Part shown: positions 1-10,114 of the stretch, in pieces
Position numbering within the stretch: the stretch's first letter is position 1
How the letters are laid out: each line of letters starts with the position of its first letter
Assembly (NCBI GenBank): GCA_945876565.1
Contig: CAMCOS010000006.1
Location: 1 to 64,000, forward strand
DNA length: 64,000 bases
Direction of reading: 5' to 3'
From: Lautropia mirabilis
GTDB lineage: Bacteria > Pseudomonadota > Gammaproteobacteria > Burkholderiales > Burkholderiaceae_B
Made by a program: the position numbers and the translations under genes
The notes under the pieces: generated by a model
What the model saw: only the letters and a program-made list of their open reading frames with translations
What the model was told of the DNA's origin: nothing
The model's database searches: none

Positions 1-129
1 TTACAAAAAATCGATCGATGGAGGGCCCTGATGCGCTATATCATCGCGGAAATTATCGGCGCCAAGCAACCAATTGCAGCCCGTTACATACCCCAAACAC
101 CGCCAGCACTCGCCTCGCCGGCCGGGTAA
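1..129 (+). CDS. possible C-terminal fragment of a CDS entering from the left (LQKIDRWRALMRYIIAEIIGAKQPIAARYIPQTPPALASPAG*)
   Basis: Open frame from base 1 to TAA at 127-129; too short to identify. Confidence 0.35.
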   Translation, partial: LQKIDRWRALMRYIIAEIIGAKQPIAARYIPQTPPALASPAG

Positions 130-186
130 CAGAGGAATTTAGGTTAATGGACCTTTGTACTCAGGGCTTGGCCTCAGTGCTTGGCC

Positions 187-1521
187 TCAGTGCTTAGCAA
201 TCGAGCGGTGAATCCGTCGCACCACCTGCCACACCAACAATACCGTGGGCACGATCGCCACACCGGCCACGAGATCAGGCGCAAACGGCAACCAGCCCGC
301 CGTCTCGCCGGCCTTGGCTAGATAGTGGATCAAGCTGACCACGTAATAGGAAATCGCTGCAATCGACAGACCCTCAACCGTTTGCTGCAGTTTTAACTGC
401 AAGGCTTGTCCGCGGGTGAGTTTTTCCAGTAACTGCTGGTTCTGCTGCTCAGTCATGATGTCAACCCGGGTACGCAACAGGTCGCTAACGCGACTGATGC
501 GCTCAGACAAAGAGTCAAGTCGCTTGGCCGTGGCAGCCACGGTTGCCATGGCTGGGCCTAGCCGGCGATCAATGAACTCGCCGACCGTCTGTATACCCGA
601 TACTGGCGCCTCACGCAGCTCCTTGATCCGCTGCAAAACAATGTCATGGTAAGCGGCAGTCGCAGAAAATCGATAATTATGATCTGCATTGGCGCGCTCG
701 ATGGCAGCGGCCAATGAAGCCAAGTTGCGCAACAAATCATGATCTTGGCTATTGCTACTTTCGACCTCGCGGGCGATGATTGCCAACTGATTCTCAGCGT
801 CAGCCAGTTGCACCCCCAGTGCCTTGGCCACGGGCAAGCCCTGCAAGGCGACCAATCGATAAATTTCCATCTCAATCAATCGGTTCGCGGTGCGCCCGAC
901 CCTGGCTGGCGCTGTTTGATCTGGCGTCAATACCAGCATGCGCTCTACGCCATCGCTTTGCACCCGAAAGTCGGTGAGCACCAACGAGTGTCCTTGCGTG
1001 CCTAGCCTAGAGACCAAAAGTGTTGAGTCACTGAACCAGGCTTGACCGAACAACGTACCCTGCACCAACACGTCTTGGGTAGTTGCAAGTGCAGTGACCT
1101 CGACAGCCGCCACGGTCTGGCCGGGAACGGCTGATAGCCATGGTGTAAAGGGCGCCAAGGCAGTGCGTACCCGGGCAAGCCACACCACTGGGCTGCTCGT
1201 GGCATTGTCTGAATCGGAAACCGTCAGTGGTAACACGATGGTGTAGCGGGTAAATTCAGTGTGGCGCTCCCACTTGATTTCGCCATTGGCCAAACGCAAT
1301 CTAGCGAAGCTGCCAACCGTGACACCCAGATCGGTGCCGGAATTGAGTTTGGCCAAGTGGGCTAGCTCTTGCTCAATCGCGACGTCACGATTGAGCACCG
1401 CCAAACAAAACACCACGGCCGGGTGTGGCACCAGCCCCACCGGACGAGCGTGCACTTCGTCGTGCAAACGACGGCGCTGCTCAAACTCAGCTGGCAACAT
1501 TGGGCAAACTTGAATCGACAT
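187..1521 (-). CDS. DUF3422 family membrane protein
   Basis: 444-aa ORF; N-terminal RRRLHDEVHARP motif and C-terminal TM segments typical of DUF3422. Confidence 0.85.
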   Translation of the reverse strand: MSIQVCPMLPAEFEQRRRLHDEVHARPVGLVPHPAVVFCLAVLNRDVAIEQELAHLAKLNSGTDLGVTVGSFARLRLANGEIKWERHTEFTRYTIVLPLTVSDSDNATSSPVVWLARVRTALAPFTPWLSAVPGQTVAAVEVTALATTQDVLVQGTLFGQAWFSDSTLLVSRLGTQGHSLVLTDFRVQSDGVERMLVLTPDQTAPARVGRTANRLIEMEIYRLVALQGLPVAKALGVQLADAENQLAIIAREVESSNSQDHDLLRNLASLAAAIERANADHNYRFSATAAYHDIVLQRIKELREAPVSGIQTVGEFIDRRLGPAMATVAATAKRLDSLSERISRVSDLLRTRVDIMTEQQNQQLLEKLTRGQALQLKLQQTVEGLSIAAISYYVVSLIHYLAKAGETAGWLPFAPDLVAGVAIVPTVLLVWQVVRRIHRSIAKH

Positions 1522-1628
1522 GAGCGCAAGTTAACCCGATTTTGTGCAAATGCACAATCACTGGCATCGCCTCATGGCGATTGACTGCATCGCATGAACA
1601 ACACATTGGTATGATGAAGCTCTGACTA

Positions 1629-2231
1629 ATGACCCCTGAGGCACGCATGCAAGATGACAACATTCCGCAGCTGACCCCTTTGCAAAAACAAATTTTCGGG
1701 GAGGCGGTCAAGCATTCGGGCAAGCTCATCGCTATCGGAATCTTGCTCGTTGTCTGCGGCACCATCGGGCTGATCGCTGAAACAGCATTCTCGTATGCGT
1801 CCATTTCCATCTTGGGGGCAGTGGCACTCGTGGGTGGCATGTTCATGGCCATCCATGCGTTTCAGTCCAAGGGCTGGAAAACATTTCTAATCCAGTCGCT
1901 GTTTGCAGCACTCTACATCGCCCTCGGTGTCTACATCTGGGTCGCCCCGCTAGAAGCTCTGCAGGGGCTAACCATCTGGCTTGCCGCCCTCTTTTTATTG
2001 ACTGGCGTGATGCGCGTGATTGCCGCGATTCAGAATAGATCAGGTGGCAGCATGCTCTGGCCCGCGGTGTCTGGCGTATTAACCATTATTCTGGGTGTGA
2101 TGATTCTAAATAGCTGGCCCGAAAGCAGCACTTGGGTACCAGGTCTGTTGCTGGCCATCGAATTGCTGCTACAGGGCTGGGCACTGATTTTTATCGGCTT
2201 GGCGATTAAGCGTTCATCACAGAAGCCATAA
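1629..2231 (+). CDS. HdeD/DUF308-family membrane protein
   Basis: Six hydrophobic segments; HdeD-like pattern (GIWLAALFLLTGVMRVIAAI). Confidence 0.75.
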   Translation: MTPEARMQDDNIPQLTPLQKQIFGEAVKHSGKLIAIGILLVVCGTIGLIAETAFSYASISILGAVALVGGMFMAIHAFQSKGWKTFLIQSLFAALYIALGVYIWVAPLEALQGLTIWLAALFLLTGVMRVIAAIQNRSGGSMLWPAVSGVLTIILGVMILNSWPESSTWVPGLLLAIELLLQGWALIFIGLAIKRSSQKP

Positions 2232-2280
2232 CAGAAGCCATAACAAAAGCCACAACAAAAAACCATTACAAAAGCCATAG
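2220..2280 (+). repeat. degenerate 12-13 bp tandem repeat (cagaagccataa), about 5 units
   Basis: cagaagccataa|cagaagccataa|caaaagccacaa|caaaaaaccatta|caaaagccatag read directly. Confidence 0.9.
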
Positions 2281-2324
2281 AGCGGCGAGCCATCGAACGA
2301 GATGGCACACACAACGGGGAACAC

Positions 2325-3311
2325 ATGAAAGCAGCCTGGTATTCACAAAACGGCAAAGCCAGTGAAGTTCTAACCGTCGGTGACTGGCCGACGCCGCAAC
2401 CCGGTCCAGGCGAGGTGCTGGTGCAATTACATGCATCGGGCGTGAACCCATCGGACGTGAAATCACGCGCAGGCCGCCCGCTTCCCTTTGATCGCATCAT
2501 CCCGCACAGCGATGGCGCGGGCGTGATTACCTCGGTTGGTGCGGGCGTTGACTCAGCGCACGTGGGCGAACGCGTTTGGATCTGGAATGGGCAATGGCAG
2601 CGCCAAATGGGTACCTGCGCTGAATTCATCGCCTTGCCCGCAGCGCAAGCAGTGCACTTACCGGGTCACGTGAGCTTTGAAGCAGGTGCTTGCCTGGGCA
2701 TTCCAGCGCTCACTGCCTGGCAGGCAGTCGAGCACGCCGGCGACATTAAGGGCAAAACAGTCTTGGTGATTGGCAGCGCCAATGCCGTGGGCGCCTATTG
2801 CGTACAGATGGCTAAACGCAAAGGTGCCCGTGTGGTTGGCACGGTTGGTGGTGTCGAAAAAGCCGAACGATCCAAAGCGCTGGGCGCCGATGACACCGTG
2901 AACTACAAAGAACCGAACTGCGTTGAACAGATTGTTGATTTGGTGGGCCCAGGCGGTGTCGATGTGGTGATTGACATGGATTTCTCCAACGTGGATCAGT
3001 TTGTCACCGGCGGCGCTTTAAAACCCTACGGCACGATTGTCTGCTACGGCTCAAATGACATGAGCCGTGTCACCTTCGATTTCAAGGTTTGGCTCTACAA
3101 CTCAGTGACACTCAAACTGTTTCTGGTCTACGACCTGACTGATACCGAGCGTCATCGAGCGATCGAGGGCCTCAGTGAGCTCGTCCGTCTGAACGCACTC
3201 AGGCATGACATTGGTGTGAGATTTGGCTTAGACGATGTGGCGCTCGCCCATCAAACCGTTGAACAAGGCCAGTCGCTTGGCAACGTAGTAATCGACCTAG
3301 TTGCCAGGTGA
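2325..3311 (+). CDS. NADPH:quinone reductase / zinc-type alcohol dehydrogenase-like (MDR family)
   Basis: MKAAWYSQNG..., GVNPSDVK, GxxxxVGAYCVQMAK nucleotide-binding region. Confidence 0.85.
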   Translation: MKAAWYSQNGKASEVLTVGDWPTPQPGPGEVLVQLHASGVNPSDVKSRAGRPLPFDRIIPHSDGAGVITSVGAGVDSAHVGERVWIWNGQWQRQMGTCAEFIALPAAQAVHLPGHVSFEAGACLGIPALTAWQAVEHAGDIKGKTVLVIGSANAVGAYCVQMAKRKGARVVGTVGGVEKAERSKALGADDTVNYKEPNCVEQIVDLVGPGGVDVVIDMDFSNVDQFVTGGALKPYGTIVCYGSNDMSRVTFDFKVWLYNSVTLKLFLVYDLTDTERHRAIEGLSELVRLNALRHDIGVRFGLDDVALAHQTVEQGQSLGNVVIDLVAR

Positions 3312-3857
3312 ATTGCTGACACGACGCTGGCGCTTACGGTAACGCAACACCACCGCAAGCCGCCACAGCACAGTCACTGCGAAGTAGCAAAGCACGGCGC
3401 CGACACAGGCAAATATGGCCAGCCCCGTAAAGAGCGGTGCCGCGATTGCACCAATTTGATCAAGCCAGCCCGTATTCGTCATACTGACCTGACTCATTTG
3501 CTCAGCCAGCATGGCTTCTGTAACTTTCGGGCCATCATCGCCGAGCACGATCTCACCAAACTGGTATGCCAAAAAATACACTGGCGCAAACGTGAAAGGA
3601 TTGGTCACGAGCGTACTGCCCACGGCCATGGGCAAGTTGGCACGTAAAAACATGGCCATGACCGCCGCAAACGGAATCTGTGCCAAGGGGATCAGCAAGC
3701 CCCAGAACACCCCGATCGCGAGCCCCAAGGCGATACTGCGCCGATTGATTTGCCAAAGGCTGGGCTTGGTCAGTGATGGACCAAGCCAGCGCAACAGCTT
3801 GTGCTGTGAGACCTTGTCGGAGGCTGGCAGGTATTTCTTAACCCGCTTAGCAACCAT
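3297..3857 (-). CDS. DUF2062 domain-containing protein
   Basis: SLWQINRRSIALGLAIGVFWGLLIPLAQIPFAAVMA pattern. Confidence 0.85.
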   Translation of the reverse strand: MVAKRVKKYLPASDKVSQHKLLRWLGPSLTKPSLWQINRRSIALGLAIGVFWGLLIPLAQIPFAAVMAMFLRANLPMAVGSTLVTNPFTFAPVYFLAYQFGEIVLGDDGPKVTEAMLAEQMSQVSMTNTGWLDQIGAIAAPLFTGLAIFACVGAVLCYFAVTVLWRLAVVLRYRKRQRRVSNSPGN

Positions 3858-3882
3858 CGCTGCCCCTAGACATGGTTAGCCT

Positions 3883-4614
3883 CTACTTCAAAAGGTATTC
3901 AAAGGTGCTGACCACTCGCAAACGCTTGCCAATGGTCAAACCCGAACTGAATCCATCCGAGCCATCATCATCAAGAATCTGGATGGCACCCTGATTGGCT
4001 CGGCGCAGGCCGCCAAGCATGGCGCCCGCATCCGCAGCAAACTGCTCAGCTTGCTCGCGCGCATTGCTCACCGCTGCCTCTAGCAACTGGGGCTTGACTT
4101 CATTAAAGCCCCGCAAAAAATAGCGCGGCGCACCACCCATGGGCCCTTCTTGGGACAATGGCACGCCTTGCGTGATCAAGGGGTCAACCGCGTTTGATGC
4201 CCTGGCCACCAAATCCACACGTGCCGAGCGCACCAAGACAGAACCTTCGCCTGTGTACCGCAAAGCCACATCCTGTTGGCCGTATTCACGAGCCATCAGG
4301 TCAGTGATGCGCAACGGACGCAACTCAATTTCCTGGTCGGTAAAGCCTTGTCCCCGCAAAAAGGCAGCGACTGCCTCGCGGTCTGATGTCAGCTCCGCGC
4401 GCACGGTCTGGTAATCAGCCCCGGCACGGCGAAACGACAAAGTCCAGATGGCAAAGTCGCTTTTGACATCCTGCTCAGCCAAGCCCTTAATCGTGATGAA
4501 GCGTTCAGCCTGGCGGAAACCTTCCAAACCCTGGCCCACAAACCAGCCGCCAACACCAACACCGGCGGCAATCAGGATTGCGGGCAGAATTTTCTGGCTA
4601 AAAGATGACATCAC
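3883..4614 (-). CDS. SIMPL domain-containing protein
   Basis: ITIKGLAEQDVKSDFAIWTLSF, typical SIMPL/DUF541 sequence with N-terminal TM. Confidence 0.85.
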   Translation of the reverse strand: MMSSFSQKILPAILIAAGVGVGGWFVGQGLEGFRQAERFITIKGLAEQDVKSDFAIWTLSFRRAGADYQTVRAELTSDREAVAAFLRGQGFTDQEIELRPLRITDLMAREYGQQDVALRYTGEGSVLVRSARVDLVARASNAVDPLITQGVPLSQEGPMGGAPRYFLRGFNEVKPQLLEAAVSNAREQAEQFAADAGAMLGGLRRANQGAIQILDDDGSDGFSSGLTIGKRLRVVSTFEYLLK

Positions 4615-4636
4615 AACCTCCGGTTAGCCACCTAGC

Positions 4637-7408
4637 TTACTGGTTTTCCAAGAAACTGCGCAGCTTATCCGCACGGCTTGGGTGACGCAGCTTGCGCAAA
4701 GCCTTGGCCTCGATTTGACGGATACGCTCGCGGGTCACATCAAACTGCTTGCCTACTTCTTCAAGCGTTTGATCTGAGCTCATTTCCACCCCGAAACGCA
4801 TGCGCAAGACTTTGGCCTCACGAGGTGTGAGCGAATCAAGCACTTCTTTGACCACATCACGCATCGAACCATGCAATGCCGCCTCTGCTGGCAACAGATT
4901 GTTCATGTCCTCGATGAAATCACCCAAATGCGAATCGTCATCATCACCAATCGGCGTTTCCATCGAAATGGGCTCTTTGGCGATCTTAAGGATCTTGCGG
5001 ATCTTGTCCTCGGGCATGTCCATCTTGGCTGCCAAGGTCGCTGGATCGGGCTCAGCACCGGTCTCTTGCAGAATCTGGCGGCTGATGCGGTTCATCTTGT
5101 TGATGGTCTCGATCATGTGCACCGGAATCCGAATGGTGCGCGCCTGGTCAGCAATCGAACGCGTAATCGCCTGACGAATCCACCACGTGGCGTAGGTTGA
5201 AAACTTATAGCCACGACGGTATTCAAACTTGTCGACCGCCTTCATCAAACCAATATTGCCCTCCTGAATCAGATCGAGGAACTGCAAGCCACGATTGGTG
5301 TACTTCTTGGCAATCGAAATCACCAGACGCAGGTTGGCTTCGGTCATCTCACGCTTGGCCTTACGGGCCTTGGCCTCACCGGTGGCCATGCGCTTGTTGA
5401 CTTCTTTTAAGTCTTTCAGGGGTAAGACCACGCGATTCTGCAGGTCAATGAGCTTTTGCTGAAGCTCTTGAACAGCGGGCACGTGCCGCTCAAGCACGGT
5501 CGCGTAGGCTGGTGCACCCTTGATTTCCTGCAACACCCAATCCAGGTTGGTTTCATTGCCCGGAAACACTTTGATGAAATGCTGACGCGGCATACCAGCC
5601 CGATCCACGCAGGTGTAGAGCACCGCACGCTCAAGCTCACGCACTTCCTCGACCTGGTTGCGCAAGGTGTCGGCCAGACGCTCAACCATTTTGGCGGTAA
5701 AGCGAATGCCCATCATCTCGTTCAGAATGGTGTCTTGTGCCTGCATGTAACCATCAGAGCGGTAGCCCTCTCGCTGATAAGCAGCACGCATTTTTTCAAA
5801 TTCGCGCTCGACGATCTCCAGCTTAGCCAGCGACTGCACACGCAAATCCTCGAGCTGCTTGCTGCTCATGCCACCGGCTGGACCGTCCTCATCGGTTTCA
5901 TCAGAAACGCCCGCACCGGCATACTCCTCGCCATCATCGGTAACCAGACCGTCGACGATTTCCTCAATTTGCGCTGCGCCTTCCTTGACGCGCTTGACAT
6001 GCGACAAAATCTCGTTGATCGTTGTCGGACAAGAAGAAATGGCCATGACCATGTGCTTTAAGCCATCCTCGATGCGCTTGGCGATCTCGATTTCGCCCTC
6101 TCGGGTCAGCAACTCAACCGTGCCCATCTCACGCATGTACATGCGCACAGGGTCCGTGGTTCGCCCAAAATCCGAATCCACGGTGGTGAGCGCCGCATCG
6201 GCCTCATCATCCACGTCATCATCACTTGCCGCCACCGGGGCGTTCTCGCTCATGAGCAGTGTTTCAGCGTCGGGCGCCTGGTCATAAACAGCAATACCCA
6301 TGTCACTGAACGTGCTGATGATGCCATCAATGGCCTCGGCATCCACGAGATCATCTGGTAGATGGTCGTTGATTTCGCCATAAGTCAGATAGCCACGATC
6401 CTTGCCTAGCTTAATCAACTGTTTTAAGCGATTGCGACGTGCTTCGTATTCCTCGGGCGTCATCGGGCCCTTGGAAATCAGGTCGCGTGCATCTGCTTTG
6501 CCGCGTTTGCCGCGTTTGACTGGCTTGATTTCCGGGATGACTTCGCCGTCCGTGGTGTCGACCTCGTCATCAAAACCGTCATCCTGGTTGGCATTTTTTG
6601 AAGGACGCCCGGGACGACGACCGGTCGGCACCTTGCCTTTGGCCTTCGGCTTGGCTGGCGCCAAATCATCGTCATCATCAATGCTGCCATCGGCATCTGT
6701 GTTTTTGGCTCGCACTTTAAGCGTGACAGCCGTGTCTTTTTCTGCCTTGGCTGATTTGTCTGCCTTGGTTGCCGCCTTAGTTCCAACCTTGGCTGCGACC
6801 GTCTTTTCAGCAGGCTTGGCCAGGGGTTTCCCAGCGGCCTTAGGTGCGGCCTTGGGATCTGCTTTCGGTGCCGATTTCATCGGGGTGCCAGCTGCTTTTT
6901 TAGCCTCTGGTTTTGCTGCCGACTTTGTAGCGACCTTGACCGCTGGTTTTGCTGCGGATTTAGTGATGGTTTTAGCTGCGGATTTCGCGGCCTTTGTGTC
7001 TGTGGCTTTCGCCTTTGCTACCGACTTCATGGTGTCCTTCTTGGGTGATACTGACGCCTTCTTTGCCACTGTCTTGGGCTTGGAAGTCGTCACTGGCTTC
7101 TTGGTGGTAACCGGTTTGGTCGCTGCTTTAACGGCAGATTTAGTGACAGTTTTTGTGACAGTCTTAGCAACAGTTTTAGGCACTACCTTTTGAGCGGGCG
7201 CCTTCACTGCCTTCACTGCCTTCACTGCCTTTTCTGTCTTGACGGCCTTACCGGTTGTGGCTTTACTGACGGATGACTTAACAACGGCGGCCTTCTTGGC
7301 AATCGGTTTAACAGTGACCTTGCTCGACTTGGCAGCGGAAGCCGCCATTGTCTTGTTTTTGGTTTGCGTCTCAGTTTGTGTTTTGGTCTGGCGGCGTGTC
7401 GTCATCAT
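4637..7408 (-). CDS. rpoD: RNA polymerase primary sigma factor RpoD (sigma-70) with a long Lys/Ala/Thr-rich N-terminal extension
   Basis: [79 protein letters not shown]. Confidence 0.98.
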   Translation of the reverse strand: MMTTRRQTKTQTETQTKNKTMAASAAKSSKVTVKPIAKKAAVVKSSVSKATTGKAVKTEKAVKAVKAVKAPAQKVVPKTVAKTVTKTVTKSAVKAATKPVTTKKPVTTSKPKTVAKKASVSPKKDTMKSVAKAKATDTKAAKSAAKTITKSAAKPAVKVATKSAAKPEAKKAAGTPMKSAPKADPKAAPKAAGKPLAKPAEKTVAAKVGTKAATKADKSAKAEKDTAVTLKVRAKNTDADGSIDDDDDLAPAKPKAKGKVPTGRRPGRPSKNANQDDGFDDEVDTTDGEVIPEIKPVKRGKRGKADARDLISKGPMTPEEYEARRNRLKQLIKLGKDRGYLTYGEINDHLPDDLVDAEAIDGIISTFSDMGIAVYDQAPDAETLLMSENAPVAASDDDVDDEADAALTTVDSDFGRTTDPVRMYMREMGTVELLTREGEIEIAKRIEDGLKHMVMAISSCPTTINEILSHVKRVKEGAAQIEEIVDGLVTDDGEEYAGAGVSDETDEDGPAGGMSSKQLEDLRVQSLAKLEIVEREFEKMRAAYQREGYRSDGYMQAQDTILNEMMGIRFTAKMVERLADTLRNQVEEVRELERAVLYTCVDRAGMPRQHFIKVFPGNETNLDWVLQEIKGAPAYATVLERHVPAVQELQQKLIDLQNRVVLPLKDLKEVNKRMATGEAKARKAKREMTEANLRLVISIAKKYTNRGLQFLDLIQEGNIGLMKAVDKFEYRRGYKFSTYATWWIRQAITRSIADQARTIRIPVHMIETINKMNRISRQILQETGAEPDPATLAAKMDMPEDKIRKILKIAKEPISMETPIGDDDDSHLGDFIEDMNNLLPAEAALHGSMRDVVKEVLDSLTPREAKVLRMRFGVEMSSDQTLEEVGKQFDVTRERIRQIEAKALRKLRHPSRADKLRSFLENQ

Positions 7409-7769
7409 TGTCCCGTGGTTGGTTCAGGTGATACGTATCATTTCGCCACCATACCGCCGGCGGCGCAGGACCAGGACAAGCCTGACCCCTAATTTGAGGT
7501 GACGCGATCGCTCACGACTACCACCAGCACATCGCCGGGTTGTCATTAGACGCCGCAACACTTCGGGTATTGCCATCGTTGCTTGCTTGAGACGAATCAC
7601 AGGCTTTTTCGCCAACGAACCCCGAGCCAGTGTCCCTGAGCCGACGTTCTACGCGGCGGGTGGCACGACGGTTTTTGAGTGAAATCGTGAAGCAACCCGT
7701 GATTGTACCTGCAACTTGGTATTTTCACTAAAAGCCTTCAAATCGAATCAATTTTCCCAATGAACTCGC

Positions 7770-9701
7770 TTACTCAACACCTCGATTTATTTTTGTTAGA
7801 CCAGCGATGCGCCTGGCAAGTTCCTGATAACGGGCAACTGCCCCTGCACCACTCAAACCTTGTTCGATTAAGCCAGCCTGCTCACGCTTTAAGCTATCGA
7901 GCTCAATGCGGGTCAGCGCATCTTCCCACTCGGCTTTGGGCTCAGGCAAATCCATTTGTGCCATCAGCTCGCCTGACAGTCCGTTGAGCACATCGACCAG
8001 ATCGCTTTCTGGGTCCGCCGCTTCAACCAATGCCCCCAAATGGCGGGCGCCCGTGGCTTTTACCAACAGCACAAACTCCTTGACCAGGACTAAATTGGCA
8101 TCGCCCTCAAGCACCTCAAGCTGCTGCTCGCCCAGCTGCTCGGCTAACACCGGGTGCGCCAATAGCAATGAAAGCAAGCGCTTCGCTAAAGGTGCCACTG
8201 CCCGGCGCCGCGCGGATGGTGGCGTCCAAGGTGGCGCCGATTCACCAGGCAGTCGGTCACCCCACACTGGATCACCCGTCACTTGATCACCCACCGCACG
8301 ACCGCCATCGCCACTCTCGGACCCAGACATCCGCGGCACATACTCTTGCCCACCTTGCACCGGACTAGACCCTGAGGCTGCCGCGCTTGGCTGGCGTTGA
8401 GTCAGACGGGGGTGATTAGCCATCAGACCATCAAGCTCCTCGCGAGTCAGGCGCACCCGATTGGCAAACTCGTTCAGAATCTGGTGCTTCAGTGCGCCAT
8501 CAGGAATCTGCGCCAGGATCGGCACCGCCTCATGCACACACGCTGAACGGCCCTCAGGCTCATCAAGCCTATGTCGCTCGAAGAGCTCACCCAGCAAAAA
8601 CGAAGACAAAGCCACCGCGTCTTTAATGCAAGCTTTAAACGCTGCTTGGCCAAACTCGCGAATGTAGGTGTCCGGATCATGTCCAGACGGCAAAAACAAA
8701 AACCGCACCGACAAATCGTCGCGCAACAGTGGCAAAGTGGTTTGCAAAGCTCGCCAGGCCGCCCGACGACCGGCGCTATCACCATCAAAACTAAACACGA
8801 TGCGATGCGTCAATCGAATGAGCTTGCGCAAATGATCGGGGGTGGTGGCAGTGCCCAGCGTGGCCACGGCGTTTTCTACGCCGAGTTGGGCTAGACCGAC
8901 CACGTCCATGTAGCCCTCGACCACAACCACTTGGTCTTCGCGCCGAATCGAATGACGCGCCTCCCAGGCGCCGTAGAGTTCTTGGCCTTTGTTAAACACT
9001 GGTGTCTCGGGCGAGTTCAGATACTTTGGCTCGCCCTTGTCGACAATACGCCCACCAAACCCGATGAGCTCACCCTTCATGTTTCGGATCGGAAACATCA
9101 CACGACCACGAAACCGGTCATAGCGGCGTCCATCCTCGGACTCGATCACCAGGCCCGCTTCGACCAGCAATGGATCCTCGTAACGACTGAACACCTTGGC
9201 CAAGCCTTGACGCCCATCAGGCGCCCAACCCAGACCATATTGAGCGGCGATTTGACCCGTCAGCCCGCGCGACTTCAAGTACTGCACTGCTGGTGGATGG
9301 TCACGCAGCTGGGCTTTATAAAACGTCTGGGCTTTCTCAAGCACGGCAGCGTGCGCGTTCTGTTCTTGACGACGTTGCGCTGCCCGCTGTCGCGTGGCTG
9401 GGCTCACCTCGGTTTCAGGAACCTGCATGCCAACGCCCGAAGCGAGGCTGCGCACGGCCTCCTGAAAGTTCGCGCCGGTGTGCTGCATCATGAAGCCGAT
9501 CGCACTGCCATGCGCACCACAGCCAAAGCAATGGAAAAACTGCTTGGAAGGGCTAACGGTGAAGGAGGGGGATTTTTCTTGATGGAAGGGGCATAGGCCA
9601 AGCAGGTTGGCACCACCCTTGCGCAACTGAACGTAGCGACCCACCACGTCGACAACGTCGACGCGGGAGAGCAGCTCTTGTATGAATGAATCCGGGATCA
9701 A
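7770..9701 (-). CDS. dnaG: DNA primase DnaG
   Basis: CPFHQEKSPSFTVSPSKQFFHCFGCGAHG zinc finger and TOPRIM core. Confidence 0.98.
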   Translation of the reverse strand: MIPDSFIQELLSRVDVVDVVGRYVQLRKGGANLLGLCPFHQEKSPSFTVSPSKQFFHCFGCGAHGSAIGFMMQHTGANFQEAVRSLASGVGMQVPETEVSPATRQRAAQRRQEQNAHAAVLEKAQTFYKAQLRDHPPAVQYLKSRGLTGQIAAQYGLGWAPDGRQGLAKVFSRYEDPLLVEAGLVIESEDGRRYDRFRGRVMFPIRNMKGELIGFGGRIVDKGEPKYLNSPETPVFNKGQELYGAWEARHSIRREDQVVVVEGYMDVVGLAQLGVENAVATLGTATTPDHLRKLIRLTHRIVFSFDGDSAGRRAAWRALQTTLPLLRDDLSVRFLFLPSGHDPDTYIREFGQAAFKACIKDAVALSSFLLGELFERHRLDEPEGRSACVHEAVPILAQIPDGALKHQILNEFANRVRLTREELDGLMANHPRLTQRQPSAAASGSSPVQGGQEYVPRMSGSESGDGGRAVGDQVTGDPVWGDRLPGESAPPWTPPSARRRAVAPLAKRLLSLLLAHPVLAEQLGEQQLEVLEGDANLVLVKEFVLLVKATGARHLGALVEAADPESDLVDVLNGLSGELMAQMDLPEPKAEWEDALTRIELDSLKREQAGLIEQGLSGAGAVARYQELARRIAGLTKINRGVE

Positions 9702-9737
9702 GGCAGGCGCGCGGTACGCGACAGCTTGCGCCCGCGA

Positions 9738-9950
9738 TTAATAGAGGCGTGGAGGCAGTTGCTGGCTACGAATGCGCTTGTAATGGCGCTTGATGGCAGC
9801 AGCATGCTTGCGCTTACGCTCAGCAGTGGGCTTCTCGTAGAACTCACGAGCACGTAACTCGGTCAACAGACCCGTTTTTTCGATGGAGCGCTTAAAACGA
9901 CGCATCGCAACTTCAAACGGCTCATTTTCTTTCAGGCGAACAGTTGTCAT
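9738..9950 (-). CDS. rpsU: 30S ribosomal protein S21
   Basis: 70 aa, [47 protein letters not shown]. Confidence 0.98.
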   Translation of the reverse strand: MTTVRLKENEPFEVAMRRFKRSIEKTGLLTELRAREFYEKPTAERKRKHAAAIKRHYKRIRSQQLPPRLY

Positions 9951-10039
9951 AGGTTATTTCGGATCAAAAATAGATTACGCGAAGCCTTAAACTATAACAT
10001 AAGCAAAGCCGCAAAATGTTCAGGCACTGGCAAGGCCGC

Positions 10040-10114
10040 TACAATTCGAATACTCAAAATCGACCAAACACAGCCGGCCCAGCGATTTACGCACTTTTTT
10101 GGTGCGTTTTTTTT
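10040..10114 (+). ncRNA. candidate small RNA: TACAAT -10-like hexamer at 10040-10045, terminator at 10089-10114
   Basis: Plus-strand terminator with no plus-strand gene upstream; -35 weak. Confidence 0.3.

Noticed and set aside
2030-2629. 199-aa minus ORF with CGFCYGFCYGFCDER repeat
   Set aside because: The Cys-Gly repeat is only the reverse-strand translation of the 12-bp hdeD-end repeat; overlaps two real CDSs
6402-7193. 263-aa + strand ORF opposite rpoD
   Set aside because: Low-complexity shadow of the Lys/Ala-rich rpoD coding strand; no recognisable domain
8931-9596. 221-aa + strand ORF opposite dnaG
   Set aside because: Antisense shadow within dnaG, no family resemblance
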